Shown: positions 33,034 through 44,763 of the stretch, piece after piece
Layout of the letters: the number at the start of each line of letters is the position of its first letter
How positions within the stretch are numbered: position 1 is the stretch's first letter
Notes under the pieces: model-generated
Told to the model about the DNA's origin: nothing
The model's input: the letters and a program-made list of their open reading frames with translations, nothing else
The model's database searches: none
Translations under genes and position numbers: made by a program
Source: Branchinecta lynchi
Lineage: Eukaryota; Arthropoda; Branchiopoda; Anostraca; Branchinectidae
Assembly: GCA_023053575.1 (NCBI GenBank)
Contig: JAKZAP010000020.1
Span: 17,231,998 to 17,295,997 of the forward strand
Length of the DNA stretch: 64,000 nt
Direction: 5' to 3'

Positions 33034-34317
33034 CGGTTCCGTGTGTGCCGATGTAGGTTATCGTAACATTAAACTTGATTTGCAATTTTCAACCAAAAAA
33101 GTACCCAAATATTCTGTAACACTTAATGAATGAACGAATGAAGGGTTCATTAAAAAAAAAACTAAATCTTCAATGCCCAGCGGTGAACCTGTAATTACCC
33201 TCAAAACAAAACATCAACAACAACAAAAAGTTCGACAAAAATAAAGAAAAAAAATGAAAGAAAGAAAGAAAGAAGCTTGACTTACCCGGTCTGGGACGCC
33301 CAGCCAAACAAAAAAAAATCAACCAGAATTACTTCTATCTATCCAAAAAAGTTGCCTGTTGAAACTGCGCCTCCTTGGGTTAAATGTTATCAAACTTCTG
33401 ACGTTTTGGGGATGAAGGTTGGCTAACTAGTGCATATCCTTTGGTGGTTTTACGCACAACTCGTGTAGCTAAAGGACCGTTCACGCTTGTGTTGTAACAT
33501 GAATACAAATACTTCGCCTTGTCAGCCTTATCCTCTCTTCCGTTCAACTTGAAAATCAAGTTATAAGCCGATATCTGCGCAGATTAACTACACGGAGCCT
33601 GACAGTGAATCCCAAGAGAACCTAACCTTCCATGACTTGGGACACTAGAACCCTGAAATGTGGAATTTTAGATCAGACTCGACTGGTTTTGTGCAAATTC
33701 AGAACAATATCTGTTGCTGTGTCTGTTTGACCGATGTAGATTTCTCTATTAGTTTTGAGACTACCAGGATTGCTGTAATTATTTCAAATAAGGTAAAAGC
33801 TTGTAGTTGTCAAAACGCATTTAGCCGTACATTTATGACTGACTTTCCATTCAGAGAGCTCATTCAGTTTCAGTTTTATTACAAATATCTATCCTTATCC
33901 GTTTCTCTCTTTCTTCCTTAACAGTCACGTGATGGAAACGCACGCTGTGACTGGTCACGTATAAGTTTTAACACAAAGAATAGAACCCGTTCCTATCAAT
34001 TTTTACTACAGCAAGCCTGGAGGGACGAAAGTTTTACCACAGATATTTGCGGATAGCAAGTATAATTCAGAAATTCTGCGCCTTAAAGGTAAGCTTGAAC
34101 GGTCCTTAAGCGACCTACTAAACAACTGTTTACACCGGTCCTTACCGTTGCTTCCTGAAGTTTTCCAGGGACGCAGATAGATGGCAAGTCGTCTGCATAG
34201 TTTCCGCGTCTCATTTCATGTTTGTTCGTGTCGGGTTCCAGAGTTGTTCGTGAATTTATGAAATGCTCCCTGACTGGAGGAAGACTGGCACGGGTATCCT
34301 AAAAGCAAACAAGTGTT
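33034..34317. other. No gene recognised; short simple repeats
   Basis: Contains (gaaa)n near 33250-33275 and AT-rich unique-looking DNA. A frame at 33658-33921 has no recognisable domain. Confidence 0.45.
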
Positions 34318-37300
34318 TATCACATTTATATACAAACAGCTTTAGACCCAAGACATTTCTCATCCCCAATAACCAAACAAGTATTGAAATAACCTTGTAA
34401 TCACCCCCTTTAAATCTTTAAATGTAAACAACCCCCAGTATAAATCCAAAGAAATGTTGAAGATCTTGCCCGAATAGCATTTGTTCGTACACTGAATGGT
34501 CTGCCCAACGACAATAATAGTGGGAAAGACCGGTGACTTCGCTAAAATCGCGTCTCTGAAAATCGATCGGAACAACCCCTAGCGGTTGGACTTTGTCCAA
34601 TTTCGAGCGGTAGATGATTAATATAATCAAAGAAAGAGGGCGTGAGTAGGCAATGACTGTCAACATTAATTGATTCGAAATCGTGAATTCAACATTTTTT
34701 CCCATTAAAAAGCTATTTATTCTTTTCCTATTTGTTTTTGATTCCAATTAAAGAGGAATCTGAATGGAGAGAGGATGCTCATGATAAACGAAACGAAAAT
34801 AATCAACAAAACGTGCTTTGATGATGATTCTGCGGAGAGCGATGGAAGAAAATGTCAACAGAGCAATGTTTTAACGAAAGAACATCCGCTAAACGGCGCT
34901 GATTGTTGTGACTCATAGGGCTTACGGGAGTATCCGGTCTTTCCCACTTTTACTGTCTTTGGGTCTGCCTGTCAGTCCCACCCTTTACATCTCTTGTCCA
35001 TTAGCAAGGTAATAACAAGTGCAATAAACCAATTACTTGCAGACTAATGCCCCCTTTGTCACAATTTATTAAGAATGGCACATCACCGATCATATGACAA
35101 AACAGTCCACTTTCCAACTGTTCATTAAAGATTAAAGTACGTCGCGTCGTCTTATTTGTTGATGTTACAAAAAATCCTCATCCATAGATATATCTCCCCA
35201 AATATAGAAGAGTTGTACTTGAGACCTGTCATAGGCAAATTAAACTCATGGGAAATCTGGGCCCAGCTGCCCATGAACGGGAGGAGGGGGGGGGGGGGGG
35301 GGTCGGGACCCATCAAAATGCGTATTTACACCTTTTTGTCCTCAAGTATACCAGCTTAGAGCTTGATTCCAGTCAAGGGTCAAAAACTTGTTTCATGGGC
35401 AATTTTAGGCCCACTTGCCCATGAACGGGGAGGATGGTGGTGGTTCAACCCTCCCCAGTCCCTATGATCCAAAAGCACATAGGAATTTCATCGCCTTATC
35501 TCCTGTTATTGTCAAATCAAAAACATTAAAAAATGGGCAATCGGGGCCCAATTGCCCCTGAACCAAGCGGGGTGGGGTTTGGGACCCGCGAAAAGTAAAA
35601 AGAGACCCCAATGCTCACAATCCTACCAAGTTTCAACTTGGTACCTGTTGACTCCTAGCAAGGTTAACAAACTTTACTCCTGGTCAATCTGGGCCCAGTT
35701 GCCCATGAACGGGGTGGGTGGGGGAGGCGCAACTTTAAAAGCAATTTCCCAGCCCTAGGAACTACAAGTCCAAGGAATTTCATCGTCCTATGTCCAGTTC
35801 TGGTCAAGTTATGAACTTTATTCACTGGGCAATCTGGGCCCATTTGCCCTGAACCGGGTTGGGGTGGGGGATGGGACCCCCAAAAGGCACTAGACCCCAA
35901 TATCCAATAGCGTACCAAGTTTGAACTTGATACTTGCACTGGTTCACGAGTTATGAGCTCAACAAAATACGGTGAAAACCGGAAACCGAAAGCTGCTACA
36001 GCGCTCGCAATAGTGGATTCTTCCAAGAAACACTCCACTAACAAGTGCGCAAGCGCTCAGACGTGGAATGTAAAAGTAAAATTTTATCTCATTTTATATA
36101 CAAATAGCTTTAGAACCAAGAAATGTATCATCCCCCATAACCAAACAAGTATTGAAATAACCTAATTTGTAATAATCCCACTTTAAATGCTCTAAAAGTA
36201 AACAAACCGCCAGTAAATCCATAGAAATGTTGAAGATCTTGCACGAATAGCTTGACTTCAAACACTGAGAATGGTCTGTCAGCCAGTCCCACCCTTTGAA
36301 CCTCTTTCATTAGCAAGGTAATAACAAGTGCAATAAACCAAATCGTAGCAGCCTGATGCCCTCTTTGTCAAAATTCATTAAGAATGGCATATCGTCGATC
36401 ATATGACAAAACAGTCCAGTTCCAACTGGTAATTAAAGGTTAAAGTAGGTCCTGTCGTCTTATTTGTTGCTGTTACACCAAATCACCAAATCCTAATCCA
36501 CAGATATTTCTCCCCAAATATACAAGAGGTGGACTTGTGACCTGTCAAAGACGAACTTAACTCAAGAGAAATCTGGGCCCAGCTGCCCATGAATGGCAGC
36601 GGGGGTCGTGACCCATCAAATGCGTATTTACACCTCTTTTTCCTCAAGTATACCAGCTTAGAGTTTGATTCCAATCACGGGTCAACAACCTTTTTAATGG
36701 GCAGTTTGGACCCACTTGCCCATGGATTGGGCCCAGTTGCCCATCAACGTGCTGGGTGGGGGAGGTGCAACTTTCAAAGCAATTTCCCAGCCCTAGGATA
36801 TACATGTACAAGGAATTTCATCTTCCCATGTCCAGTTCTGGTCAAGTTGTGAACATTATTCACTGGGCAATCTGGGCCCATTTGCCCCTGAACTGGGTTG
36901 AGGTGGGACCCCTAACGCCACAACTAGACCCCAATACCCCACTAGTATACCAAGTGTGAACTTGATACCTGTTGATTCCTGTCACGGGTAACGAACTTTA
37001 CTCCTGGGCAATCTGGGCCCAGTTGCCCATGAACATGGTGGGTGGGGGAGGTGCAACTTTCAAAGCAGTTTCCCACCCCTAAGATCTACATGGACAACAA
37101 ACTTCATCGTCCTGTGTCCAGTTCTGGTCAAGTTATGAGCATTATTCACTGGGCAATCTGGGCCCATTTGCCCCTGAACCGGGTGGGGGTGGGGACCCAC
37201 AAAAGGCACAACTAGACCCCAATACCCATTAGTATACCAAGTATGAACTTGATACTTGCACTGGTTAACGAGCTACGAGCTCCACAAAATTCGGTGAAAA

Positions 37301-37375
37301 CCGGAAACCGAAAGTTGCTACAGCGCTCGTAATAGTGGATTGTTCCAAGGAACACTCCACTAAAAATGGTTGAAA
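34318..37375. repeat. Tandem duplication of a 1.3-1.75-kb unit with internal 145-bp repeats
   Basis: Unit 1 (34318-36062) and unit 2 (36079-37375) both open with atatacaaa.agctttaga and ccaaacaagtattgaaataa. Both contain tcatatgacaaaacagtcca and both close with ggtgaaaaccggaaaccg and acactccacta. Inside each, a roughly 145-bp minisatellite with the core gggcccagttgcccatgaac recurs several times. Unit 1 has extra sequence near 34450-35000. There is no coding potential. Confidence 0.85.
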
Positions 37376-37649
37376 ATAATTATTCGGTCAAATGTCACAG
37401 CTTAACAAGCAACTTCTCAAAGGTGGATATCTTTACTTCCATGCCCTAGCTTAAAAGCCCTGTACAAAACACAAACCCTTTTCTTTATCTTTTCTTTTGC
37501 GAGCTAAACCGACATGGGCAGTTATGTGGTTGTTCCTCAGTTAAAAGTTCAACTAAAAAGCTAATTTTTATTGTGTCATATTAACTGAATTCACTCAATT
37601 ATTTGGATTCTGTTATTTTATTTTTTCACTACATGCTTTAATAATTCGT

Positions 37650-38400
37650 TCAGAGCATCTACGGCCGTCCTCATAGCGCAAAGCTCTACTATGACGCGAA
37701 AAACTTAAATATCAACACATATGTAGCAGTTGACTTCCAACACGTCCCCAGCCACCAAGGCATCAGATACAATGAAGTAGCCGACAAGACTGCCAATGCA
37801 ACAGCGAGAAATCTACAACATCAGCCGACACCACCAGCCACCTTCCGAGACCTCCTTCGCCAGCGCCGAATAGGCACGAAACTCCGACCCTTGCTGCCAA
37901 TCTTAGAAGCAGACGACAACAGAGCCTATCTCAAAGTTAAGAGCATGGCACCAGGGTTGCCACATGTCGCACGATAGTGTGAATTGTCACTCTATTTTGT
38001 CTTTGTCACTCTTGTCCTACGTAGGACATAACAATCACCCTATTTCAGAAAATGACCAAATCTGTCATTTTCGCAGCAGGGATTCCGACCATAAGTGACT
38101 ATTTCCAGTTTTTTTCATGAAACTAAAATAAGATGTGTCATTTTTACAGAGGTGATACTGACCAAAAGTGAACATTTCATGAAAATAAACTTCACTCCCA
38201 GTTCACACTCTATTTTGGGCCAAAAGTTACTCTTTAAATATTGTTGATGTGGCAACCCTGCATGGCACTGATTCTTCGTAAAGAACTGTTTCAGTGGAAA
38301 AAGATTGCGGACCCAAGATGCCGGCTTTGTAGCGACGCCGCCGAAACTCTACAGCATCTGGTGCTCTAGTGCCCCTCTATCGCAGAGCGCACTAGCTGGT
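37650..38400 (+). pseudogene. Non-LTR retrotransposon RNase H and C-terminal zinc-knuckle remnant, split by a MITE
   Basis: Before the MITE the frame reads HVPSHQGIRYNEVADKTAN, the RNase H motif (VPSHxGIxxNExAD), then RDLLRQRRIGTKLRP and LKVKSMA. After removing the MITE and one TSD copy the same frame continues LILRKELFQWKKI, then DPRCRLCSDAAETLQHLVL, a C-x2-C...H knuckle typical of these elements' C-termini. A stop follows. The upstream RT is absent. Confidence 0.8.
37952..38260. mobile_element. hAT MITE, TIR CAGGGTTGCCACAT, 8-bp TSD CATGGCAC
   Basis: The perfect 14-bp inverted termini CAGGGTTGCCACAT and ATGTGGCAACCCTG bound a 309-bp insert. CATGGCAC is duplicated at 37944-37951 and 38261-38268. 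Its removal restores an open RNase H-type frame. This is strong direct evidence of insertion. Confidence 0.95.
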
Positions 38401-39012
38401 GCAGAAGCACACATGGGACAGCCCAGTCTCCATCGGTGAGCTTATCGGCTCAGTTCGCCCAGCCCAAGAAGAGCGACGAATATTCAAAAAAATCATCGAG
38501 TGCCCCCACATAACTGACCCCGAAAATCATCCTCCGAAGCATCGACGTCCTGTGAGCCATCGTGATCGACCCACGAAGAGCAACCTACCCCAGGCCGAAA
38601 GGATTCCGAAGGGTCGGAGCCCAAGAGCCAGAAGTTTTTGGATTCGATTTTCATTGGCGAAAGATGAGCTCACTGCGTGAACAGTTATTTTTCATAAATC
38701 GTTTTTTATCAATCATCTACACAGGTACAAGACAAGTGCACATAGGTACCACACATCCAATTCGTGAGTAGCGGGCAGGCCCATATCCAGGAATATATTT
38801 CGGGGGGGGGGGGGGGGGAGGGGGTTTGCTTGCGGGTTGGACAAAAAAGTAAAAAAAAGACAAAGATCAGAGGGAAAAGCCTGTAAAAACGGTTATTTTT
38901 GTGTTTCGGGGGGGGGGGCGACCCCCTCCCCCCCCCCTTCCTGGATACAGCCTTGGTAGCGGGGGCAACGAAGTAACCTATTTTCTCCTATCTCAGCCCT
39001 TTTCTGTCGGAA
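38401..39012. other. Retroelement 3' flank and G/C-tract repeat
   Basis: 38401-38770 shows no recognised domain and may be the 3' untranslated part of the RNase H element. 38778-38955 has long G and C runs with the phrases ccaggaatatatttcgg and ttcctggatac, similar to 3440-3560. Confidence 0.45.
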
Positions 39013-40094
39013 CAAGACCACAGGTGTCGATAGGGTCCCAAAAATCTAATATTTTATCCATACAATTGTGTCTTGTCTTCGCCAGATCCAGTATTCGCCA
39101 GGCTGATCATCAGAGACAACCAAGTTCAGATTTACCTGCATAAGCCATATCTATTCTGACAATACTGACCGAAACTTCCTACTTTACTTCTGCCAAATTT
39201 CCGGTTTCGCTCGAATTCCGAGCGAACTACTATAGTCTAGCCAGGAGCCGAGCTAACGAGCTCGTATCCTTGCCGGCCCCCAGTGATCAAAATATATTGT
39301 CACGAAGTATTTTCGAAATAAAAGAACCTGAACCTGAACCAGCAAAAAAAAATCAGAAACGAATCCAGCGCATCTCCTTGTCTAATCTAAATCTAATCAA
39401 TTTTAAACAAAACTTTGACTTAAAGTCTCTTCTTACCCCTAAGTCTGTCATCTAAACAACTTCAGATAAAACTTTTGCTTTTAATATATTTTCCGGTTTT
39501 GGCCGGATTCCAGGCGAACTAGTTGTCCGGCGAGAAAACGGGTTTCACCGTCATGTTCAGCATGTCTTCTTAACCTTGAGTCGAACATTTAGTCAACTTG
39601 AAATGAAACTTTTACTTTTAACCAACTTTCCGGTTTGGGCCGGATTCCGGACGAACTAGTTGTCCGGAGAGAAAATGGTTTTCACCATCGCGTACAGCAT
39701 TACCTCTAAATCGAACATTTATTCACTGCAAATGAAACTTTTACTTTTAACCAACTTTCCGGTATTTGCCGGATTCCGGGCGAACTACTTGTCCGGAAAG
39801 GTTTTCAATGGTTTTCACTGTCGTGCTCGGAATGTCTTCCAGAACCGACTATCACATTGGCTATTTAAAAATATTTTGTTTGTCCCTTAATTTGAACCAC
39901 CTCCCCCACCCTTAAATGTGGGGCTATAGAGCCCATCTACGAACTTAACCTTACCCTTGACTTGAAAAATCCTCACACCAAGTTTCATCAAAATATCTCA
40001 TTCACTTCGAGAGTTATCGTGCTTACAGATGGACGGACGGACAACTTTTGCGATGTCATAGGTACCTCGCGACTTACGTTTTGGGATCCCAAAA
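39013..40094 (+). mobile_element. GGGATCCC-type element, plus-strand copy
   Basis: It opens CAAGACCACAGGTGTCGATA with a mutated GGGTCCC and ends ACGTTTTGGGATCCC. Units at about 135-bp spacing carry ttccggtttgggccggattc and ccggcgagaaaacggg. The 3' module (ttcgagagttatcgtgctta, gacggacgg, gatgtcataggta) is intact. Confidence 0.87.
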
Positions 40095-40220
40095 ACAAGG
40101 TTTTCCGACAAGTTTGTTTTTCGAACCTGAGCGGTTTTGAGCCTGAAGAGGACCCTTGCCAAGAACGGCCGACACATAGCTCCAATAAAATTCAGCTGAC
40201 GTATCCGTTTGCATTATCAA
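40095..40220 (+). repeat. Penelope-like 3' fragment
   Basis: gaagaggacccttgccaaga, cggccgacacatagct and cagctgacgtatccgttt match the Penelope-like 3' region seen at 58290-58370. It abuts the end of the GGGATCCC element. Confidence 0.6.
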
Positions 40221-40730
40221 ATATAACGTTTATGATTCAGTCACAAATACGGCTTGGTAGGCGCCAACTTTATCATCTTCTGATGCATACCCCTAAAGTC
40301 ACCTTTAGGTTCAGAGTTTTGATAGAGATTATACTGCGGTCAGGAATACCACCCTCTCAAAGCCCTGTTTGCTTCATCAGATTTTCTGTTCTCTGTTCTA
40401 CGTTCAGCAATATTATTCATTTTGTTTTCGTTCTCCGTTTTTTACTTCGGATGCTTTATTTTGTGATTAAACCTGCAAGCCAATGACAAGTCTTGCGCAG
40501 TGTCAGAAGCGGTGTTTCTTTAACCGAGTAACTTCTGACATCAAGTCAGCTCATATCTCGTTTAAGATTCTGAAAGCTTCCATTGTTTTCCACATCGAAC
40601 GATGCCCATAATTTGCTTTACTGAAAAATATTTGCTTGATGGGTATAATATCCTGAAAATGCAGGCTTTTGAGGTTATCGAGCCTATTCACTAGCAGTAG
40701 CATGCCACACATGCAAGTTTAAGCACAATC

Positions 40731-41259
40731 AAGAACAAATAATCAGATAGAACCTCCATCTTTGGTCCCATGCAGCGACACTGAATGAATGAATTTATTC
40801 CCAATAAAGCACAAGGGCCATGGCGGAAATACAACACATTAACAAAAAACAAAATATCATACACTCTCTACCCAGCCTTCGGAGCTCACCATAACACTTA
40901 CTTCCCATACTTGAACCAAATACCTTTCCTGAATACCGAAAAAAATGAACGGAGCTAGAGGTCCTTGCTCTAGCTTTGAGTTGACACCCGTTTACTTCCA
41001 TCTTCGCCGTTGCAGACCAATAAGTGCAGGAGGCACGCTGACCCGATCTGAAGTGAGTAAACCAATCGGCTTTGACTTTTAAGTTTCTTCCACGCGGCTT
41101 CACAGCGATATAGCTATTTGTAGAGGTAACGAAACGTCATGTGCCGTGTAGCTCCTAACCTCCACTCATTTGCATCGGGCAGGGTACGGGGAAATATTCG
41201 ACTCCGCATGGTCATATTACAGAGATAGGTAAGGAGGTTCTATCTGATTATTTGTTCTT
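40731..41259. mobile_element. Element bounded by a perfect 27-bp inverted repeat
   Basis: 40731-40757 (aagaacaaataatcagatag continuing aacctcc) is an exact reverse complement of 41233-41259. The 529-bp interval includes (tgaa)n at 40783-40795 next to a minus-strand frame, so part of it may be a retroelement 3' end. Flanking duplication was not found. Confidence 0.6.
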
Positions 41260-41374
41260 GCCAAAATGGCCTGAAGAAATCAATGAGACCCCTTCCTTTT
41301 AAAATCCCTTTTCCACATACCATATCAAGTATAATGTTTCCCGCCCCCAGCTGCCTAGATATGTCGCGATCGGC

Positions 41375-41730
41375 AAAGGCATTCGAAAAGGTGTCCATTA
41401 TGCCCGTGCCACATTCAGTCACACCTGTACGTAATTTGGTTAATTACCCACTCTTACGTTTCATCCTGGTCACACCTGGAACGAAGAAATTCAAGATATA
41501 TAACCATCATCATCACTCCAACGTAAACAAAACTGGTTAAAATCAGCGACTCTGGTCTGTGATTGGTCCACATACTCGAGAGATACGTTTCAAAATGGCG
41601 GAGATGGATTTTTCCATCTCGACAATCTTACGTTTTCACCGTCTTTTCTTCCTAATTTCGACCGTAAGACGGTATTATTACCGGCGTTATTACCAGGTGT
41701 GACTATAGTGGGGCCCGGGCATTAGTGTTC
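41375..41730. repeat. Arm A of a dispersed inverted repeat (partner 44160-45290)
   Basis: gtgcccgtgccacattcag, cacctgtacgtaatttggtt, tcacacctggaacgaa and actatagtggggcccgggc all reappear inverted in three blocks at 44160-44196, 44600-44763 and 45127-45290. The partner arm is broken by later insertions. Confidence 0.78.
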
Positions 41731-41839
41731 TAATTGAAAAGTGTACGGCCTTGGTCCCAGTGTTATGACGTAGATTGAAAGTTAATGGAGAGGTTGTTGC
41801 CAGCAAGTGCCAGTACGCAATTGTCTGTCGTCGCATGTT

Positions 41840-42334
41840 GGGGTCAAAAGCGGGGTTCCTCAGGGCAGTAGTCTAGGCCCGATTTTGTTCTATATCTTGA
41901 TAAACAACTCACGAAGTGTAATTAAGAATCCATAAAACTGTTCGCGGACGACGCTAACTGTACCGCCCGGTTCTGTGCCCTGAGATGTAGCGCTACTTCA
42001 AGAAGATCTGAATTCGTTAGTTGTTAGTAGTTACAATTACTTTGTTGCTGGTAATATCGAAGTCGAAGGAGTCGGTTAAAGACCTTGGTGTGATAAATTG
42101 AAATTTGATAAGCACGCCAGTATTGCTTCAACGAACGCTAGTCATCGTCTTTCCACGATTAAGCGGAGTTTCTCTAACTTTAATACACGGAATTTCCTGA
42201 CATTGTATAAGACAATGGTGCGACCAATAACTGAGTACAACTCCTCAGTTTGGAATCCTGTAAACAAAATAGACCGATGCCGAGTAGAGAGGGTGCAGCG
42301 CCGGGCCACAAAATTAATGGTAGCAGTGTTTTAA
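41840..42334 (+). pseudogene. Non-LTR RT remnant (5' part), interrupted
   Basis: It encodes VKSGVPQGSSLGPILFYILI and, after an in-frame stop, KLFADDANCTA, then SRLSTIKRSFSNFNTRNF-like thumb sequence, MVRPITEYNSSVWNP and RVERVQRRATKLM. It is degraded by stops and shifts. It breaks off at 42334 where a TIR-bearing insert begins; the same protein resumes at about 43090. Confidence 0.75.
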
Positions 42335-43088
42335 CGCCACCGCGGTTTTCCGCCACCATATGTTTTCCGCCACCTTTTAATTCAGGTAGCGCAGGTAGTC
42401 TGTGCAGGTAGTTTCAGATTTAAATCTTTAAATGTGAAAAGGGTGTTTACCGCCACCCTGGAAACTTTAGTCCCCAAGAGGATTAGTTCTTATAGCTAGA
42501 GGGTAGGGTTAAATGTTGTCAGACCTAATATTCTGATGGGGTGTCGAGCGCCAACCGGATTAAGTAGGGATAGGGATGTAAGGGATTATCAATTACCAAC
42601 TGGTATGAGAGCAACTCTAACTACAGAACCCGAACTAAGTGACAAGAGAAATAATCATGGAAACAGTTAAAACAAAGAATGCGAAAGAAGAAAACAGTTC
42701 CATTGCTGACGGTTTCTCGTTTCCGCTCAAGAGCACGAAGATTGACAATATTTACTATGTTTGCTTCAAAGAAATTGGGGGCTTGTTGAAGTTGTACAGT
42801 TCCTGTAAAACGTTAAACTCAGTCTTCGTATTAGCTAGGATTAACGTGGAGTTGACGTTGGTGGCGGTAAACCCCTCTTCGCATTTAAGGATTTAGATCC
42901 GGACTTTCATGAACCAGCTACCTGCGCTACCTGCACTAATGAGTTGGCGGAAAACATACGGTGGCGTTGAACCTACCGTTGACCGTTTCGTCTGACCCAA
43001 CTAATTCTCTTGATGATGCAAAATTTCCTCTGTGGCGGAAAACATACGGTGGCACTGGAGCACGGTGGCGTTTAGGACGCCATCAACT
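42335..43088. mobile_element. Non-autonomous DNA transposon with long TIRs (AACGCCACCG)
   Basis: The left side reads aacgccaccgcggttttccg, ccaccatatgttttccgcca, aggtagcgcaggtag and gtttaccgccaccc. The right side gives the same motifs inverted (ggtggcggtaaacccc, gctacctgcgctacctgc, ggcggaaaacatacggtggc, cggtggcgtt). Inverted arms of about 130-230 bp enclose about 390 bp. The insertion splits an RT remnant. No target-site duplication was assigned. Confidence 0.72.
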
Positions 43089-43200
43089 TAAGATTACAGA
43101 ATGAGACACCTTAATTTACCGTTACTGGAGTTTCGTTGGGATCGTAACGATATTCTGAACACATACAGAATCCTCCACTCGGTAGATAATTTGAAAAAAA
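43089..43200 (+). pseudogene. Non-LTR RT remnant (3' part), continuation after the insert
   Basis: The plus frame encodes MRHLNLPLLEFRWDRNDILN and TYRILHSVDNL, the C-terminal motif (LxLPxLExRRxRxDxIxxYKI) that normally follows RVQRRATK in these proteins. It ends at a poly-A run near 43193-43210. Further fragments of the C-terminus continue to about 43430. Confidence 0.72.
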
Positions 43201-43569
43201 AAAAAAAAAATTTGAGTTCAGTTCATATCAGTCAACCCGTCAGCATTCTTTGAGACTATACCAATCAAAAACAAAGGGGAAAATTGGTCAACGTACATTT
43301 TGTTACCGTGCATGCCAGGCATGGAACGGTTTACCCGAGGAGACTGTTTCCCAACCAAATTTACTCTCGTTTAAGTAGGTTCAGATTCTTTTTAATAGCA
43401 AACTAAATAACAAAATGTCCAGAGCCCCGCTGAGAAGACAAATTCGTAATGCACGGGACGGAAAGACTTCTTTAAATAAATACAACATTTATACTTCACT
43501 ACACGCCATTCATACAAATGGAAATATGCGTATTCCCCCGTCAGCACCCGGTCCCCAACACCACCCGTC

Positions 43570-44081
43570 GAGCGTGTTCCACACTTCTAACAATAGTTAC
43601 TATTTGTTACTATTTTCGTTCCATCCTCACGAAAAGTTACTACGCTGACCGTTCCAACCTTCTCGGAATAGTAACTAACAGTTACTATTTGCTTATGGTG
43701 GGTTTACACACTGCGTAAAATCCGAGCGTATTTTACGCAAGTTTTGAGCTTGAAAACATTTCTAGTAATACGGACGCATTTAGATACAAAACTGACCGAT
43801 TTCTCAAATGCGTCCCTATTGCTAGAAATGTTTTCAAGCTCAAAACGTGCGTAAAATACGCTCGGATTTCAAAATACGCTCGGATTTTACGCAGTGTGTA
43901 AATGGACCATTACCATGCTCGGGAGCGTAGTAACTACGCATCTCTGTAATGGGATTGGTCGGATTCGCCCGTGGCGTGAGATCCTGCTGGAAAATAGAAA
44001 AATCGTTCCAGCCTTGACGGAAAAAAGCCAGAATTCCTGACGTATGCGTAGTAACTACGGTAAGTATGGTGGAATACGCTC
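43570..44081. mobile_element. MITE, TIR GAGCGTGTTCCAC, containing a nested MITE
   Basis: The left end GAGCGTGTTCCACACTTCTA and right end (ggtggaatacgctc) match the clean copy at 52889-53174. The interior (ggaatagtaactaacagtta, gtgattgg-type core, ccttgacgg) is collinear with that copy except for a 214-bp insert. No clear flanking duplication. Confidence 0.8.
43696..43909. mobile_element. Nested MITE, TSD TTA, TIR TGGTGGGTTTACACACTGCG
   Basis: The termini TGGTGGGTTTACACACTGCG and cgcagtgtgtaaatggacca are inverted with few mismatches. TTA is on both sides (43693-43695 and 43910-43912). The interior is itself palindromic (cgctcggatttta, gcgtaaaatacgctcgg, ttttgagcttgaaaac). TTA duplication and shape suggest a PIF/Harbinger-type MITE. 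Absence from the copy at 52.9 kb confirms the insertion. Confidence 0.85.
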
Positions 44082-44202
44082 TTTGTACCAGTTTCGGGAA
44101 TAATCTGCGTTCCAAACCCAAGTCCTGAAGACGTACTACCAGCCCCATATTGCCGGCCAAAACCTCGAGCTAATGCCCGGGCCCCACTATAGTAACACCA
44201 GG

Positions 44203-44417
44203 TAATACTCTTGATGATTATCTCTCCCTGCCGATGCAAAATCTCCGGCCTCTCCGGGTAGCTAGCGGAAGAAAGGCAGCAGTGGTGTCACATCCGCTGC
44301 CAAAGATCGCGGTGATTGATTGACATAGGATTTCAGTCGTCGAGTTTGAGTCGTACGGACACGCTTACTCCTTCTTCCTGATGATCGCTGGAGTGTTTTG
44401 GACTTAGTCATATAGAG
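44203..44417 (+). repeat. Dispersed 214-bp repeat (second copy of 10783-10996)
   Basis: Same start (actcttgatgattatctctc) and same end (ggacttagtcatatagag) as the copy at 10.8 kb. This copy interrupts arm A', so it was inserted after that arm formed. Confidence 0.7.
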
Positions 44418-44763
44418 CAAATTCCGAATGTTGTCGTTTTAAATTCAGGAGATCAATTAGAGCAAAACAGCGTGTATGTTACATGAACTCTAGTTGACTC
44501 CTAATTGCAGTCTCATTATCCCTAAGCTGCCGCAAAGCCCATCAAATCTCACGTCCCCTGGGGCTATTCAGTTGTTTGTCGAATAAGCGGCTTTTTGAGC
44601 CCGGTGTGACCAAGCTCTTACGGTCGAAACTTGGAAGAAAAGACGCTGACAACGTAAAATAGGCGAGATGGAAAAATCCGTCTACGCCATTTTGAAACGT
44701 AACTTTGGACCAATCACAGACGACAGTCACTGACTTTAGCTAGTTTTGTTTAGCTATGAGTGA

